Source: Annona cherimola (Eukaryota > Streptophyta > Magnoliopsida > Magnoliales > Annonaceae). Taken from it: a stretch of 64,000 nt of DNA. The translations under genes and the position numbers were made by a program. Shown here piece after piece: positions 41,329 through 53,074 of this stretch (position 1 is its first letter; each line of letters starts with the position of its first letter). The stretch spans positions 44,750,012-44,814,011 of the forward strand of contig CM059971.1 of assembly GCA_030490835.1 (NCBI GenBank), read 5' to 3'. The notes under the pieces are model-generated. The model was given only the letters and a program-made list of their open reading frames with translations. It was not told where the DNA came from and ran no database searches.

Positions 41329-42430
41329 CACGTGATGGATCAGCTGTTGCTGATGGTGGGCCACTGCTGCTGCTTATTTCTGTTCACGTTGGATTTGTTA
41401 CCCATCTGCCCATCACGTTGATTGCATATGCTAGTGGGGTCCATCAAATGCTGCTGGAATTTGAATATTTAGCTGCTGCTTATGTTGAATCCATTGCTGT
41501 CCATTATATGCTTCTGCATTTTAATGATCAGCAATGGTCCATTTTTAAATCACGTAAAAAAAATAGATGGATAGCTGGTGCAATTTGATGGCTGCATGAT
41601 TAACGTGATGTGTGGACAATGGCTTGATCTAATGATTTTCTGGTGGGGTCCATTAAATGGATAATGGAACATTTCTGGATGTTGATTTCTGGTAGGCTGT
41701 GATGGTTGGGATTAATGGATTTTTTTCACACCCAAATCAATGGCTGGATTTAAAGGAATGGACAGTGGATTTTCTAGTTTAATTGGACGCAAATGCTTTG
41801 AGCTTTACACGGATAGAAAATTGGATGGCTAATGCATTTGGTTGCTGCTGCTTAATAAATGGACAGCTTGTGGGGTCCACCTAAAATAAACAAATTTTGT
41901 AGCTGCATGGAATCCACGTGATGGGTAGAATAAATGGGCATCTGCAAAAAAAAATGAACGTTCTTAAATCATTGAATGCAATGGATAAAATGGGCAGCTG
42001 GAATTTCAGATTTATGGAAATTCACGTGGAAGGGTTTGATTTGGGCAGCTTGTATTCACGGCTGGATTATGCAATGGTTGATTTATATGAATGCCTTGAT
42101 ATATGCTACTGAATGGTTGTGATCAGTTGGATGCATGGATGGACGGCTAGATTGCTGCTGTTTTATAAATCGACGTGGGTCCATGGACAGTTTAAAATAA
42201 TGTGAATGAGCATTTTTAATGAGCAGCAATGATTTTGGTGGCCCACTCATCATGTGAAGTTGCTGATGCCTACACTTGCTTGGTCGTGAATGGTATTAAG
42301 GGCAGCAGCTTCTCCGTGGGGTCCATGCATTAAAAAGATGCAGCTGATGCATTCTATATCACGTGACTAGCCCACTAAATAAGCTGCTAGGAAATAAATG
42401 GAATGGAGTCCATCTGCTGCAATTCACGTG
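41329..42430 (-). promoter_or_regulatory. Cluster of five CACGTG (G-box) palindromes in A2 LTR
   Basis: CACGTG at 41329, 41915, 42023, 42360 and 42425, all upstream of the TATA box on the minus strand. Chance would give about 0.3 in 1.1 kb. G-boxes bind plant bZIP and bHLH factors. Confidence 0.6.
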
Positions 42431-42897
42431 ATCTGATGTTGGGTTTAAAAAAAAGAATTGATGCTGTGAATCTTGAAGATGGACGTGATGGCATTGCTAG
42501 TTTTGGTGGGCCATAAAATGAATGGGCTGCTTAATGCAAATTAGCTTGAAATGGACGGTGATCATGTGCATTTAGTGAGGTGCTGAAATGGATGATTTGA
42601 TTTCTAAGTGGGACCATCTTGGTGAAGCCTGTTTTCCCTGCATAAAAATATATGTTTAAATCATTAATTCAAAAATCATTAGTGGATTATTACAAAAGTT
42701 TATTTTAAACCAATTTAAATTTCATGTAATTTCAAGCCAAAAGAGTATAAAAATTGTTTATATTGCTTGAAATTAATATTTAATATCCAAAAGTTGTAAA
42801 ACCATATTTAAAACCAAATTTCATATTAATTTCAATTAATTACCCACTAATTTGGTACAAAATTTCCATAAAATATAATACCAAATTCTAATTATCA

Positions 42898-44561
42898 CCC
42901 ACTTGAACTTTTTCTTGTCCTCAAGCAAATATAAAGAAATTTAAGAGCGGATTTGCAAAATTTCAAATTTTTGAGCATAAAGTGAATATAAATGTTTAAC
43001 CCAATCATCAATACTAATGAGAGTATTAAAGAATTTGGAACATGATACTCATTGAATATCTCAGTCAATAATCCCCTTCTCACATGACTAATATTGTACA
43101 CCTTGTGACCTAATTTTGTTTTCAATCATTAAGAGTTAAAAACTCCCGCAATAAACTCTTAATTATCAGATATCTTCTCCATTTATTAAGTTATTCAATA
43201 CACACATTCAATAATTCAAGCGGTAGTCAAGTTACCTCATATACATTTTATCAAATTCTTTTCATTTAAATTTCCTCTGGCAACTCAATTAGCCAATTCA
43301 TAGGATCATAAGGACTTAGTAGGATGACGGTTAGGTTTGGCGCATGAAATGAAATTTGAACCGTCACTGTATGACTTGAGCCTCATTTTTTTTTTCAACA
43401 GGAAATAATGCTACCCCCACACTTGGTGCTTTTATTTTTAAACCTGTTCTTATCCTTCGTTTATTTTTTTTCCTTTTTTTTTTAAACCAAGTCCGACAAT
43501 AATTTCCCTCACCATATTTCAGGGTATCTGGGAAGTCATTACTTGCACCGCCAGGAGATATTATTTCCTGTTTCATTTTTTTTTTTTTAGCTCAGGATAC
43601 AATTCCAAAGTTGGTTCAGCGAAGTGGGAATTATGGTTTAGGAAAAATTTTATGTTCAGGCTCAAAAGGGGTAAACAACCATTATATTTTTAAAGATAGG
43701 CTCATCATGAAAGAAAATTTCCTTAAGCATGTCCATAAATTGGTTCAATGGAGTTTTTGCTTTAGAAATTTCTTTAACCAGAATAAAATTTTTTCATGTA
43801 TATGGGAAAAACTACCTTCTTAAATAACAACTGTGTGTATTAGAAAAACTTTTAATAAATTAGAGAGGATTGCTCTGATTTTTGAAGAAAACAAGATTAG
43901 CTCCTAGGTATATCAGTTTCATCAAGTGATTAGGGACAAAAAAATCCAAGTATTTTCAACAAGTACATGTTTAAAGACAAATTTAACATCTCATTAAACT
44001 TCAACTTTTCCTTACTCAAAGATGTTAAAATTTCACATATGGTTTGCTTTCAAGGCATTCAAGAGTTCAACGTGGGGTCTAATATCACCTTTTATGCAAG
44101 AATTTTCCCAAAGACATTTTTTTTAATTAACAACAATATAAACATCAGGGTAGTGAAAGAAATATTTAGAGAAAATTAATGCAACGCATTCACCCCTACA
44201 CTTGAAGTTGACATTGTCCTCAATGTAAATCATGCGAACAAAATTGAGTAATTGTAAAGATATGAGATGTTAACTTCCCTGTGGTAGCACATTGAACCGA
44301 ATTATCATCCAACAATGCTTCTTTTTTTCGTAGAACCTGAAAATAACCAATAACGCTTAAAATTAAAAAGCATCAAACTTCTAAAAAGAAATTAAAAGGA
44401 AAATAAGACTAAAACTTCCCTGAAGAAAAATTTGGGTTGCCTCCCAAGAAGCGCTTGGTTTATAGTCTTCAGCCTGACTGCAAAATTTCACTTTTATGGC
44501 ATGGTTTCGCAAAAGGAGTGGATGACTCCTATTGGAATGTGATCCCCTGAGAAGTAGGGTT
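42898..44561 (-). other. A2 3' noncoding region
   Basis: No envelope-like ORF or other gene seen. It has purine-tract-like modules at about 42898 (next to the LTR), 43411 and 44190, two of them beside a GTCCTCAA word. The CACCATATTTCAGGG motif is near 43510, long T-runs at 43380-43590, and the conserved GGTTGCCTCCCAA motif at 44434-44455. The layout parallels 10877-12042 and 14129-14150 of A1. Confidence 0.65.
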
Positions 44562-45691
44562 TTAGGAGTTGTCCATTGACTTTGAATGCTCCCGTCTTTT
44601 CACTCCAGACTTCAACAGCTCCATGAGGAAACATTGTAGTACTTTAAATGGTCCCGACCACCTCGACTTCAATTTTCCTGGAAATAATTTAAAACGAGAA
44701 TTAAAAAGCAACACCATGTCATTAGCTTTGATTACCTTTTGCCGGATGTGTTTGTCATGCCAAAATTTTGTCTTTTCCTTGTACATCTTTGAATTTTCAT
44801 AGGCGTCGAGCCGAATCTCCTCGAGTTTATCAAGCTGTAGTAGACGCCTTTCTCCTGTAGATTTCAAATCAAAATTCAAAAATTTGATTGCCCAGTATGC
44901 TTTGTGCTCTAGCTCTACAGGCAATTTCCATAGACTAGTCTGAAAGGTGTTGTTCCAGTTGGAGTCTTGAATGTCGTGCGGTATGCCCAAAGAGCATCAT
45001 CGAGTTGCCTTGACCAATCTTGCCGTGATTGGGACACCGTCTTCTCTAGTATCTGTTTAATCTCGCGGTTTGAGATTTCAGCCTGACCACTTGTTTGTGG
45101 GTGGTATGGGGTGGTGATTTTATGTGTGATCCCATATTTCTTGAGCAGTTGGTCCATTTACTTGTTACAGAAGTGGCTTCCTCCGTCACTTATGATTGCT
45201 CGTGGTACACCAAATTTGGTAAAAATGTTGCATTTTAAGAATTTGGCGACCACCCGTGAGTCATTTGTTGGAGAAGCGATTGCCTCCACCCATCTAGTTA
45301 CGTAATCAACTGCCAGTAGTATGTACTGGTCGTTGAATGAGGATGGGAAAGGTCCCATGAAATCCATGCCCCAGACATCAAATGGTTCAACCTCGAGAAT
45401 GCTTGTGAGTGGCATGTCGTTTCGTTTTGAAATATTTCCTGTTCTTTGGCACCTATCACAGGTTAGTGTAAAAGATCGAGCATCTTTGAACAAAGTGGGC
45501 CAGAAAAAACCTGATTGTAAGATTTTTGCTGCTATTTTGGTGGGACCCATGTGGCCACCATATGGTGAAGAATGACAATGGTAAAGGATGCTTTGGATTT
45601 CTTCGTTTGGTACACATCGGCGAATCAGACCGTCGCTGCATCTCTTGTAAAGGTATGGGTCCTCCCATATGTAGTATTTCACATCCGCCAT
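44562..45691 (-). pseudogene. A2: integrase, broken in three frames
   Basis: Zinc-binding region [19 protein letters not shown] ... [11 protein letters not shown], then the catalytic core with [11 protein letters not shown] (first Asp), [13 protein letters not shown] (second Asp) and the block with [17 protein letters not shown] (Glu). C-terminal part [30 protein letters not shown] and SRWSGPFKV. Damage: a stop right after FCNK (45158) and a shift near 44960. No chromodomain, as expected for Athila. Confidence 0.88.
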
Positions 45692-45867
45692 GAATCGCTT
45701 TTTCTATTGATAGCTGAAATTGGATGGAATTTCTTTACAAACCAAGTAATTAAGTCTCCATACCATGGCATTGATGTTTCTTTCAGTGCAAGAAGGGATT
45801 CATCGAGAAATTCCTTGTTAATTTGATCATTTTTATTTAGATCCATTTTTCCAACTGATGGCAGCCT

Positions 45868-47566
45868 CTACACATGGTCAGCTACCACATTTTCTGTGCC
45901 CTTTTTGTCTCGAATTTCAAGATCAAATTCTTGTAATAGCAAAATCCAGCGAATCAACCTTGGTTTAGCATCTTTCTTGGCAATTAAATAGCGAATGGCT
46001 GCATGGTCTGTGTAGACAATCACTTTTGACCCTACAAGATAAGAACGAAATTTATCAATAGCAAAAGCAACAGCCAGTAATTCCTTTTTAGTGGTCGCAT
46101 AGTTGATTTGAGCATCATCTAGAGTTTTGCTTGCATAATAAATCACTACTGGCTTGTTGTCCTTCTGTTGACCCAAAACAGCTCCAACCGCATGGTCACT
46201 TGCATCGCACATGATTTCAAATGGTAGGTTCCAGTCAGGTGGTTGCATGATTGGGGTAGTTGTCAAAGCCTTTTTCAACCTGCAAAATGAATTTAAACAG
46301 TCATCAGAAAAATTAAATTTTACGTCTTGGTTTAGCAAGTTAGTCCGTGGCTTAGCAATTTTAGAAAAATCCTTAATGAAGCGCCGATAGAAACCGGCAT
46401 GTCCCAGGAAACTCCGAATTCCTTTGACTGAATTGGTGGCGGTAATTTTTCAATGACTTCTATTTTTACCTGGTCAACCTCAATACCTCTGTTTGAGACT
46501 AAATGTCCTAACACAATCCCTTCTTGTACCATGAAATGACATTTTTCCCAATTTAACACCAGATTGATTTCTTCGCATCTTTATAAAACCTTAGATAGGT
46601 TAGACAAGCATGATTCAAATGTAGTGCTATAAACAGAAAAATCATCCATAAACACCTCCATTATGTGTTCAATATAATCAGAAAATATGGCCATCATGCA
46701 TCGTTGAGAAGTGGCGGATGCATTACAAAAACCGAAAGACATGCGTCGTATGCAAATGTACCGTATGGACAAGTGAAAGTGGTTTTCTCTTGATCCTGTG
46801 GGTGAATAGGAATCTGAAAGTAGCCAGAGTACCCATCCAAATAGCAGAAGTAAGAGTGATTGGCAAGTCTTTCAAACATTTGATCAATGAAAGGCAAGGG
46901 GAAATGATCCTTTCGGGTGGCAATGTTTAATTTGCGATAATCAATGCACATTCGCCAACCTGTGACTGTCCTTGTGGGTATAAGTTCATTTTTTTCATTT
47001 TTTACGACAGTCATACCGCCTTTCTTTGGTACAACATGTACAGGGCTTACCCAACTGCTATCAAAAATAGAGTAAATGATTCTGACATCAAGAAGTTTTA
47101 AAGTTTCCTTTTTCACTACTTCTTTCATGTTTGGATTCAGACGCCTCTGAGGTTCAATGCTTGTTTTACAATTTTCTTCCATTAAAATTCTGTGCATGCA
47201 TAGAGAAGGACTGATACTAGGTAGATCATTGATGCAGTAACCAATCGCCTTCTTATGTCTTCTTAGCACATTTAACAATTCATCGGCTTGGGATTCGGAA
47301 AGATTTGCGTTGATTATGACTGGATAAGTATCGTTTGGGCCAAGAAATGCATACCTGAGATTTTTAGGAAGAGGTTTAAGTCCTACCTTTGGTGCTTCTT
47401 CCTTTTTTGTTGATGAAGAAAAATTGAAGTATGCATCCAACTTTTCATGAGGTGAATCGGCAACCGGTGAGATGAAAGGGGCTCCATCCAAGAGAGCTAC
47501 GCAAGCAGACAGTTCAGTGTTATTATTTTCAACAGTTGCACCCTGAATGATACATACCTCTATCAA
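45868..47566 (-). pseudogene. A2: reverse transcriptase and RNase H
   Basis: RT at 47566-46560: PVHVVPKKGGMTVVKNEKNE, MCIDYRKLNIATRKDHFPLP, FCYLDGYSGYFQIPIHPQD, KTTFTCPYGTFAY, then after a shift MSFGFCNASATSQRCMMAIF and EVFMDDFSVYS with the FMDD catalytic motif. The connection follows (LNWEKCHFMVQEGIVLGHLV). RNase H at 46338-45868: [38 protein letters not shown] and [11 protein letters not shown]. Wording and order are typical Athila. At least three shifts or stops. Confidence 0.9.
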
Positions 47567-48159
47567 GTCATCCTTTTCTTCGATCGGGAAAGGGTTGATA
47601 ACGTCGAACCGTAGTCAAGAGTTATCAATTGACAGTTGCTTTGTTGCCTCATTAAGATTAAATTCAATCTGTTCATGTCCAACTGTAGTGAGAGTCGGCC
47701 ATTCTTGACGTCTATGATTGCTCCAGCGGTGGCTAAGAAAGGTCGCCCGAGAATGATCGGGATTTGGCGATCCTCCATGTCGAGGACTAGAAAGTCGACT
47801 GGGATGAATAGTTTGCCAACTTTCAAAGGTACGTTTTCAAGGATGCCGACTGGAAATTTAATTGATCGGTCGGCCAGTTGGAGAGACATAGATGTTGGTT
47901 TTGGATCACCCATGTTCAGCTTTTTACATATTGAAAGTGAGATTAGACTTACACTTGCTTTGAGATCACATAGTGCTTTGCTGATTTGGACATTCCCAAG
48001 ATCACATGGAATGGAGAAGCTTCCAAGGTCCTTTAGCTTTTCAGGCAACTTGTTATGCAAAATGGCGCTGCACTCCTCAGTAAGTGAAATAGTTCCGTAC
48101 TCCTCGAGTTTTCTTTTGTTGGATAGCATATCATTGAGAAATTTTGCATAAGCTGGCAT
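47563..48159 (-). pseudogene. A2: protease
   Basis: MPAYAKFLNDMLSNKRKLEE, SFSIPCDLGNVQISKALCDL, then the active site reads CDLKASVSL where A1 has CDLGASINL. The Gly to Lys change should disable the enzyme. IILGRPFLATAGAIIDV follows. It is open, but preceded by TAA at 48160-48162, directly before the ATG, at the same codon as the TAG in A1. Confidence 0.85.
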
Positions 48160-49880
48160 TTAAGAAAGCATGTCGATGAAGGGTATGTTTATAGACAGGT
48201 TTTTGAGAGTTGAAACAAACTTCTCGAACTGCTTTTGGAGCTTAGCCTGTCTTTGCCTTTGTGGAAAGGGGAGAGGAGGTTGGTAAGGAGGTGGTGGTAC
48301 ATATGGCTTTTCCACCACCGGTTCTGGTTGTGGCTCCTCTTCTTGTTTCTTTTTCTGTTCGACATCTTTTTCTGAGACCATATGAGGTGGGTTGAGCTGC
48401 GTTCCACTCTGAAAGGTAACCGCCTGCAGCTGCTCCCTACGATTTATTTCAAGTTAGCTAGGGAGTTTACCCTTGTTTCTTTGGGATGAGGCTGTGGCAT
48501 TTTGAGCAATTTAATTTTCAAGCAACTTGATATGGGTTTGCATTTGGTCCATTCTTTCATCATTTTTCTTGAGCATTAGGATGATATTTTCGAGCATGGA
48601 CTCAGTGGGTTGTGCTTGAGGTGGTGCAGGTAAGGCTTGTTGGATCTAAAATGGAGGAGGGTTCAGTGGTTTTCTAAGGAAACTAGGTGGCTTATTATTT
48701 TGAGCAAAATTTTGGGTGTTAGACTGGTTTGCCCAAGAAAAATTTGGGTGGTTCCTCCATCCACGGTTGTAAGTATTAGAATAGGGGTTACCATATGCGC
48801 GAGTGTCATATTGGTTGTTGATTGAATTAGCTTGCTTGCCCGTGGTGTCTTTAATGGCAAAACTACACTCATTTGTGTAATGTGAGGCTCCACAAATTTC
48901 ACATGAGATGTGTCCAGAAGGAGATGCATGCTGATCCTTGGATTCCAGCTTCTTTTGCTGCAAAATTTTATCAAGTTTGTCATGTATAGCATGCATCGAT
49001 TCAATATCATATACATTTCCTCGCTGAGAGGTCCCTCTGACATCACCATATTGAGAATCATAAAGAGCTAGGTCATCGAGGAGTTTGAGGGTCTCCTCGT
49101 CAGTGAGTCGCATGAATCGATCACCAGCGGCTGAGTTGACGGCACTTCGGCTAGGTTGATCGAGTCCATTGAAAAAGTTTTCAATAATATCTCCTTGCGT
49201 GATACCATGATGAGGGCATTTGCACTGTAGATCTTTCATCCTCTCCCACGCATCATATAAGGTTTCACCATCTTTTTGGACAAATTGATTGATCTCATCT
49301 CTGATTTTCCTGGTTTTATTTGGTGGAAAGAATTTTTTCAGGAATGCTGTAGAGAGCTCATCCCATGCGTTGAACGTGTCGGGCGGCATAGAATAAAACC
49401 ATTCGCTTGCCCTGTCTCGAAGAGAAAATGGGAAAAGCTGTAGATGAATTACCTCACGTGGAATATTTTACACTCTGATTGTGTTCATAATTGCAAGAAT
49501 TTTGTAATGTGTATAGTTGTATTTTCAGAAGGAAGTCTTGCAAATTAGTCTTGTTGAACCATCCGGATGAGGCCAGGATTTAGTTCAAAATTTCTTCCAT
49601 CAATTTCTGGTTCAACAATGCAAGATCGAAATCCACGAGGGTTCGGGCAGTTCCGATCACTAAGAGTCATTTTTTTGGGAAGAGCATTGTTCTCGGCCTG
49701 GCCTTCCTCCTGCTCTTGATGTGGTGGGTTTGGGTTGTTTCCATCTGCCATAGTGTCTTGAGAATTTTGTTGCTGTTGATATTCACAAATTCTTCTCCTA
49801 CAATAACGTTCAATTTCAGGGTCAGCAACAAAGAGTTTCTCGGCTAGTTGTTTTGCAAAATTTTGAGTATTTAGGTGCAT
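48160..49880 (-). pseudogene. A2: gag
   Basis: N-terminus at 49880 (MHLNTQNFAKQLAEKLFVAD), a Gln/Glu-rich part, then EPEIDGRNFELNPGLIRMVQ. After a shifted stretch comes the gag core MPPDTFNAWDELSTAFLKKF, FVQKDGETLYDAWERMKDLQ and FFNGLDQPSRSAVNSAAGD, then a knuckle CEICGASHYTNEC and NRGWRNHPNFSWANQ. The C-terminal part is a Pro-rich segment and LSINIPFIDMLS. Stops and shifts at about 49545-49390 and 48645. RNA-binding coat protein. Confidence 0.86.
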
Positions 49881-49956
49881 ACAAAAATTAACTAACTAAT
49901 TTAGAGCAATTAAAAATAAAGAAAGTATCTAAATTAAAATTTAAAGCAACACCGAA

Positions 49957-49975
49957 TTCCCCGACAACGGCGCTA
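49957..49975 (-). other. Primer binding site of A2 (tRNA-Asp type)
   Basis: Minus strand TAGCGCCGTTGTCGGGGAA, close to the tRNA-Asp complement, 7 bp from the LTR. Confidence 0.85.
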
Positions 49976-49982
49976 AATTACT

Positions 49983-51769
49983 TGTTCGCAATCTCACTGC
50001 AAGTGCACGGGTCGTAGATTATAGTATATAAATTATCGATCCACAGGGAATTCGGCACTATACATTTTTCTTTTAAACGCTTTCGTGTCAGATATGGAGA
50101 GAATATAGCAAATAAAATAGAAAAGTGGGGAGAAAATGCGGTAAATAAAAGGGAAAGAAAATAAATAAAATGGGAAGAAGTGAAAATTAAAAATGAGGAG
50201 AGAAAGCGAAAGCGCAAATACCTAGGGTCTAGGGTTTCGCATGCGTATTTTGCAACTGGTAGTGGTATAATTATTTAATTTGGATATTGTTCGTTAAAGG
50301 AGAACAAACCCTAATTTATCCTTACACCTTCTCTCGAAACCTACAAGATGTACCCTAATTTTTTTAACCACATATTCTCATGGGATTAAGTTACTTAGAA
50401 TCCATTAAGTTCTGTGGTTTGTTCATGTAATTCCTCAAGGTTATCATGCCTATTTTCATGGTCTTAGATTTCCAGATTTAATATCTTGATTTTCGTATAT
50501 TAGATTTCCACCTTTCGGTTCCATCACCAAATATATTGAATCATGCAAAAGTACAGGCCCGTGTACAAAGAAAATATATAAATCACAAGATATTAAATTA
50601 ACAAAAATATCTATCATAAATAAATTAAAAATCCACACCACATTGCATTGTACGCATGCTACATCCTAAACCCTAGATTTAGGATTTAGCTAAGCATGTT
50701 TAAGTTCAAAATAAAATTAAAATTACAATCCATCTTAAACAAGATAACAAAAATTAGAAAGGAAAAATATAGAAAAGCTTATTGGTTTGAAGCCCCGATA
50801 GTGTGTCAGCTGCTCCACGCAACTCGCCGGTCTGCCTTTTGCCCGTGCTGTCCACCTTGCTTTTGCCCCCTTTCTTTCTCAAAATTTTGCTATAATCTTC
50901 TTCTAAAATTCCTGCTAAAATATTTTGTAGTGATATTTTTGCAGAAATTTCTGTAGCTTGCTCTTTGGAATTTTTCGTCTGCCAAATGCTGTTTTCCCAA
51001 AAATCTGCTGCAGAATACTGTGTCTGCTATCGAATGCCCTCCATGCCACCCGATGCCCTCTTTTATTTCTGATCAAGTTGGATTTGTTACCCATCTTCCC
51101 ATCATGTTGATTGCATCTACTAGTGGGGTCCATCAAATGTTGCTGGAATTTGAATATTCAGTTGCTGCTTACGTTGAATGCATTGCTGCCCATTATATGC
51201 TGCTGCATTTTAATGATCAGCAATGGTCTATTTTTAAATCACGTAAAAAAAATAGATGGATAGCTGGTGCAATTTGATGGCTACATGATTAACGTGATGT
51301 GTGGACAATGGCTTGATCTAATGATTTTCTGGCGGGGTCCATTAAATGGATAATGGAACATTTCTGGATGTTGATTTCTGGTAGGCTGTGATGGTTGGGA
51401 TTAATGGATTTTTTTCACACCCAAATCAATGACTGGATTTAAAGGAATGGATAGTGGATTTTCTAGTTTAATTGGACGCAAATGCTTTGAGCTTTACACA
51501 GATAGAAAATTGGATGGCTAATGCATTTGGTTGCTGCTGCATAATAAATGGATAGCTTGTGGGGTCCACCTAAAATAAACAAATTTTGTAGCTGCATGGA
51601 ATCCACGTGATGGGTAGAATAAATGGACATCTGCAAAAAAAAATGAATGTTCTTAAATCTTTGAATGCAATAGATGAAATGGGCAGCTGGAATTTCAGAT
51701 TTATGGAAATTCACGTGGAAGGGTTTGATTTGGGCAGCTTGTATTCACGGCTGGATTATGCAATGGTTG
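49983..51769 (-). mobile_element. A2 5' LTR, truncated
   Basis: Collinear with 40182-42080 of the 3' LTR, less about 140 bp near 51065. It stops at GCAATGGTTG, where T1 RT begins. The U3 start and most G-boxes are missing. Confidence 0.9.
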
Positions 51770-53074
51770 TATGTCCAAAGGACTCCATAAAACAGCATTC
51801 ATAAAAAGATATGGGCATTATGAATTCTTAGTCATGCCATTTGAACTTACGAATGCCCAGCTGTATTTATGGACATGATGAACAAGATTTTTCGAGAATT
51901 TTTGGATCAATTTGTGGTCGTATTCATTGATGATATATTGATTTATTTAAAGACAGAAGAAGATCATGAGAAACATTTGAGGATACTATTGAAAATTCTC
52001 CGAAGGGAGAAATTATATGCTAAATTCAAGAAATGTGAATTTTGATTGAAATAGGTAGCCTTTCTCGACCACATTATATCTGAGAAAGAAATACAGGTAG
52101 ATCCTCAAAAGATTGAGGCAATAACAAAGTGTCCATAGCCAACAAATATCACGAAAATAAGAACTTTCCTAGGGCTAGCTAGCTACTACAGAAGGTTTGT
52201 GTAAGGATTCTCACAATTGTCAGCTCCACTCACAAAGTTGACAGGGAAAGGAGTTAGGTATGAATGAACACACGAATGTGAGAATAACTTCCAAGAGTTA
52301 AAGAAAAGACTAGTAAAAGCTCCAATTCTAACACTACCTACGGAGAAGGAAGGGTTTGTGATCTATAGTGATGCCTCAAAGAAAGGATTAGGATGTGTAC
52401 TGATGCAAAATGGAAAAGTTATATCATACGCATCCAGGCAACTCAAGCCAAATGAGGTAAACTATCCAACCCATGATTTAGAATTAGCAGCAGTAGTCTT
52501 TACCTTGAAAATTTGGAGACATTATTTATATGGAGTTAAATGTGAGGTCTATACTGATCACAAAAGCCTCAAGTACATTTTTACTCAAAATGAATTAAAT
52601 ATGAGGCAAAGAAGATGGCTCGAGTTACTTAAGAATTATGACCTCAACATTTTATATCATCCAGGCAAAGCCAATGTAGTAGCCGATGTGCTAAGTAGAA
52701 ATATTAGCTCAGCACATCTCATCACAAAGGAAGAAGAGCTACTACAAGAATTGAGACAACTAGAATTAATTGTAAGCCCACCTGGGGTACAAGTTAGATT
52801 GTCTCAATTACCAATCCAGTCGAATTTATTTGAGCAAATTAAAAAGGCTCAACAAGAAAATGGGGGTTTAAAGAGTTATGTTGAGAAAATGATCAAGAAA
52901 AATCCCACTGAATATATACAAGATGAACATGGGATGTACGAATATAGGCGTCGCCTTTCTATACCCAATCGAGAGGAAATAAAGGAACAAATATTGAAAA
53001 AAGCACATTTCTCTCCATTTTCGATCCATCCAGGGAGCACCAAGATGTATCAAGACATCAAAAGGATGTATTAG
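51770..53074 (+). pseudogene. T1: rest of reverse transcriptase and RNase H
   Basis: Picks up RT at the [24 protein letters not shown] block and goes on to [10 protein letters not shown] (FIDD catalytic motif), after a single-base loss near 51860. Then the connection with FLGLASYYRRF and, open from 52358, RNase [51 protein letters not shown] and [11 protein letters not shown], followed by the linker to integrase. About 20 RT residues between 38412 and here are gone. The frame ends at a TAG (53072-53074) where TGG would be expected. Confidence 0.9.

Larger units (their letters stand above)
40182..42897 (-). mobile_element. A2 3' LTR, full length
   Basis: 2716 bp. On the minus strand it begins TGATAATTAG at 42897 and ends GATTGCGAACA. 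TATA-type box at 41248-41255 and five CACGTG palindromes upstream. About 140 bp (41265-41405) are missing from the 5' LTR. It is rich in GCTGCTG and TGGGGTCCA words. Confidence 0.9.
40182..51769 (-). mobile_element. A2: Athila-type Ty3/gypsy element, 5' LTR truncated
   Basis: Minus-strand element: 5' LTR (from 51769, truncated, to 49983), tRNA-Asp primer site, gag, protease, RT, RNase H, integrase, 3' noncoding region, 3' LTR (42897-40182). No envelope-like ORF is visible. The right end lacks about 817 bp of LTR and joins straight into T1 RT, so no second target duplication can be found. Confidence 0.9.

Noticed and set aside
40985..41588. Plus-strand ORFs in the A2 LTR, partly repeated at 50696-51277
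   Set aside because: The repeat reflects the LTR pair, and the ORFs differ by an internal deletion in one LTR. No known domain; noncoding LTR.
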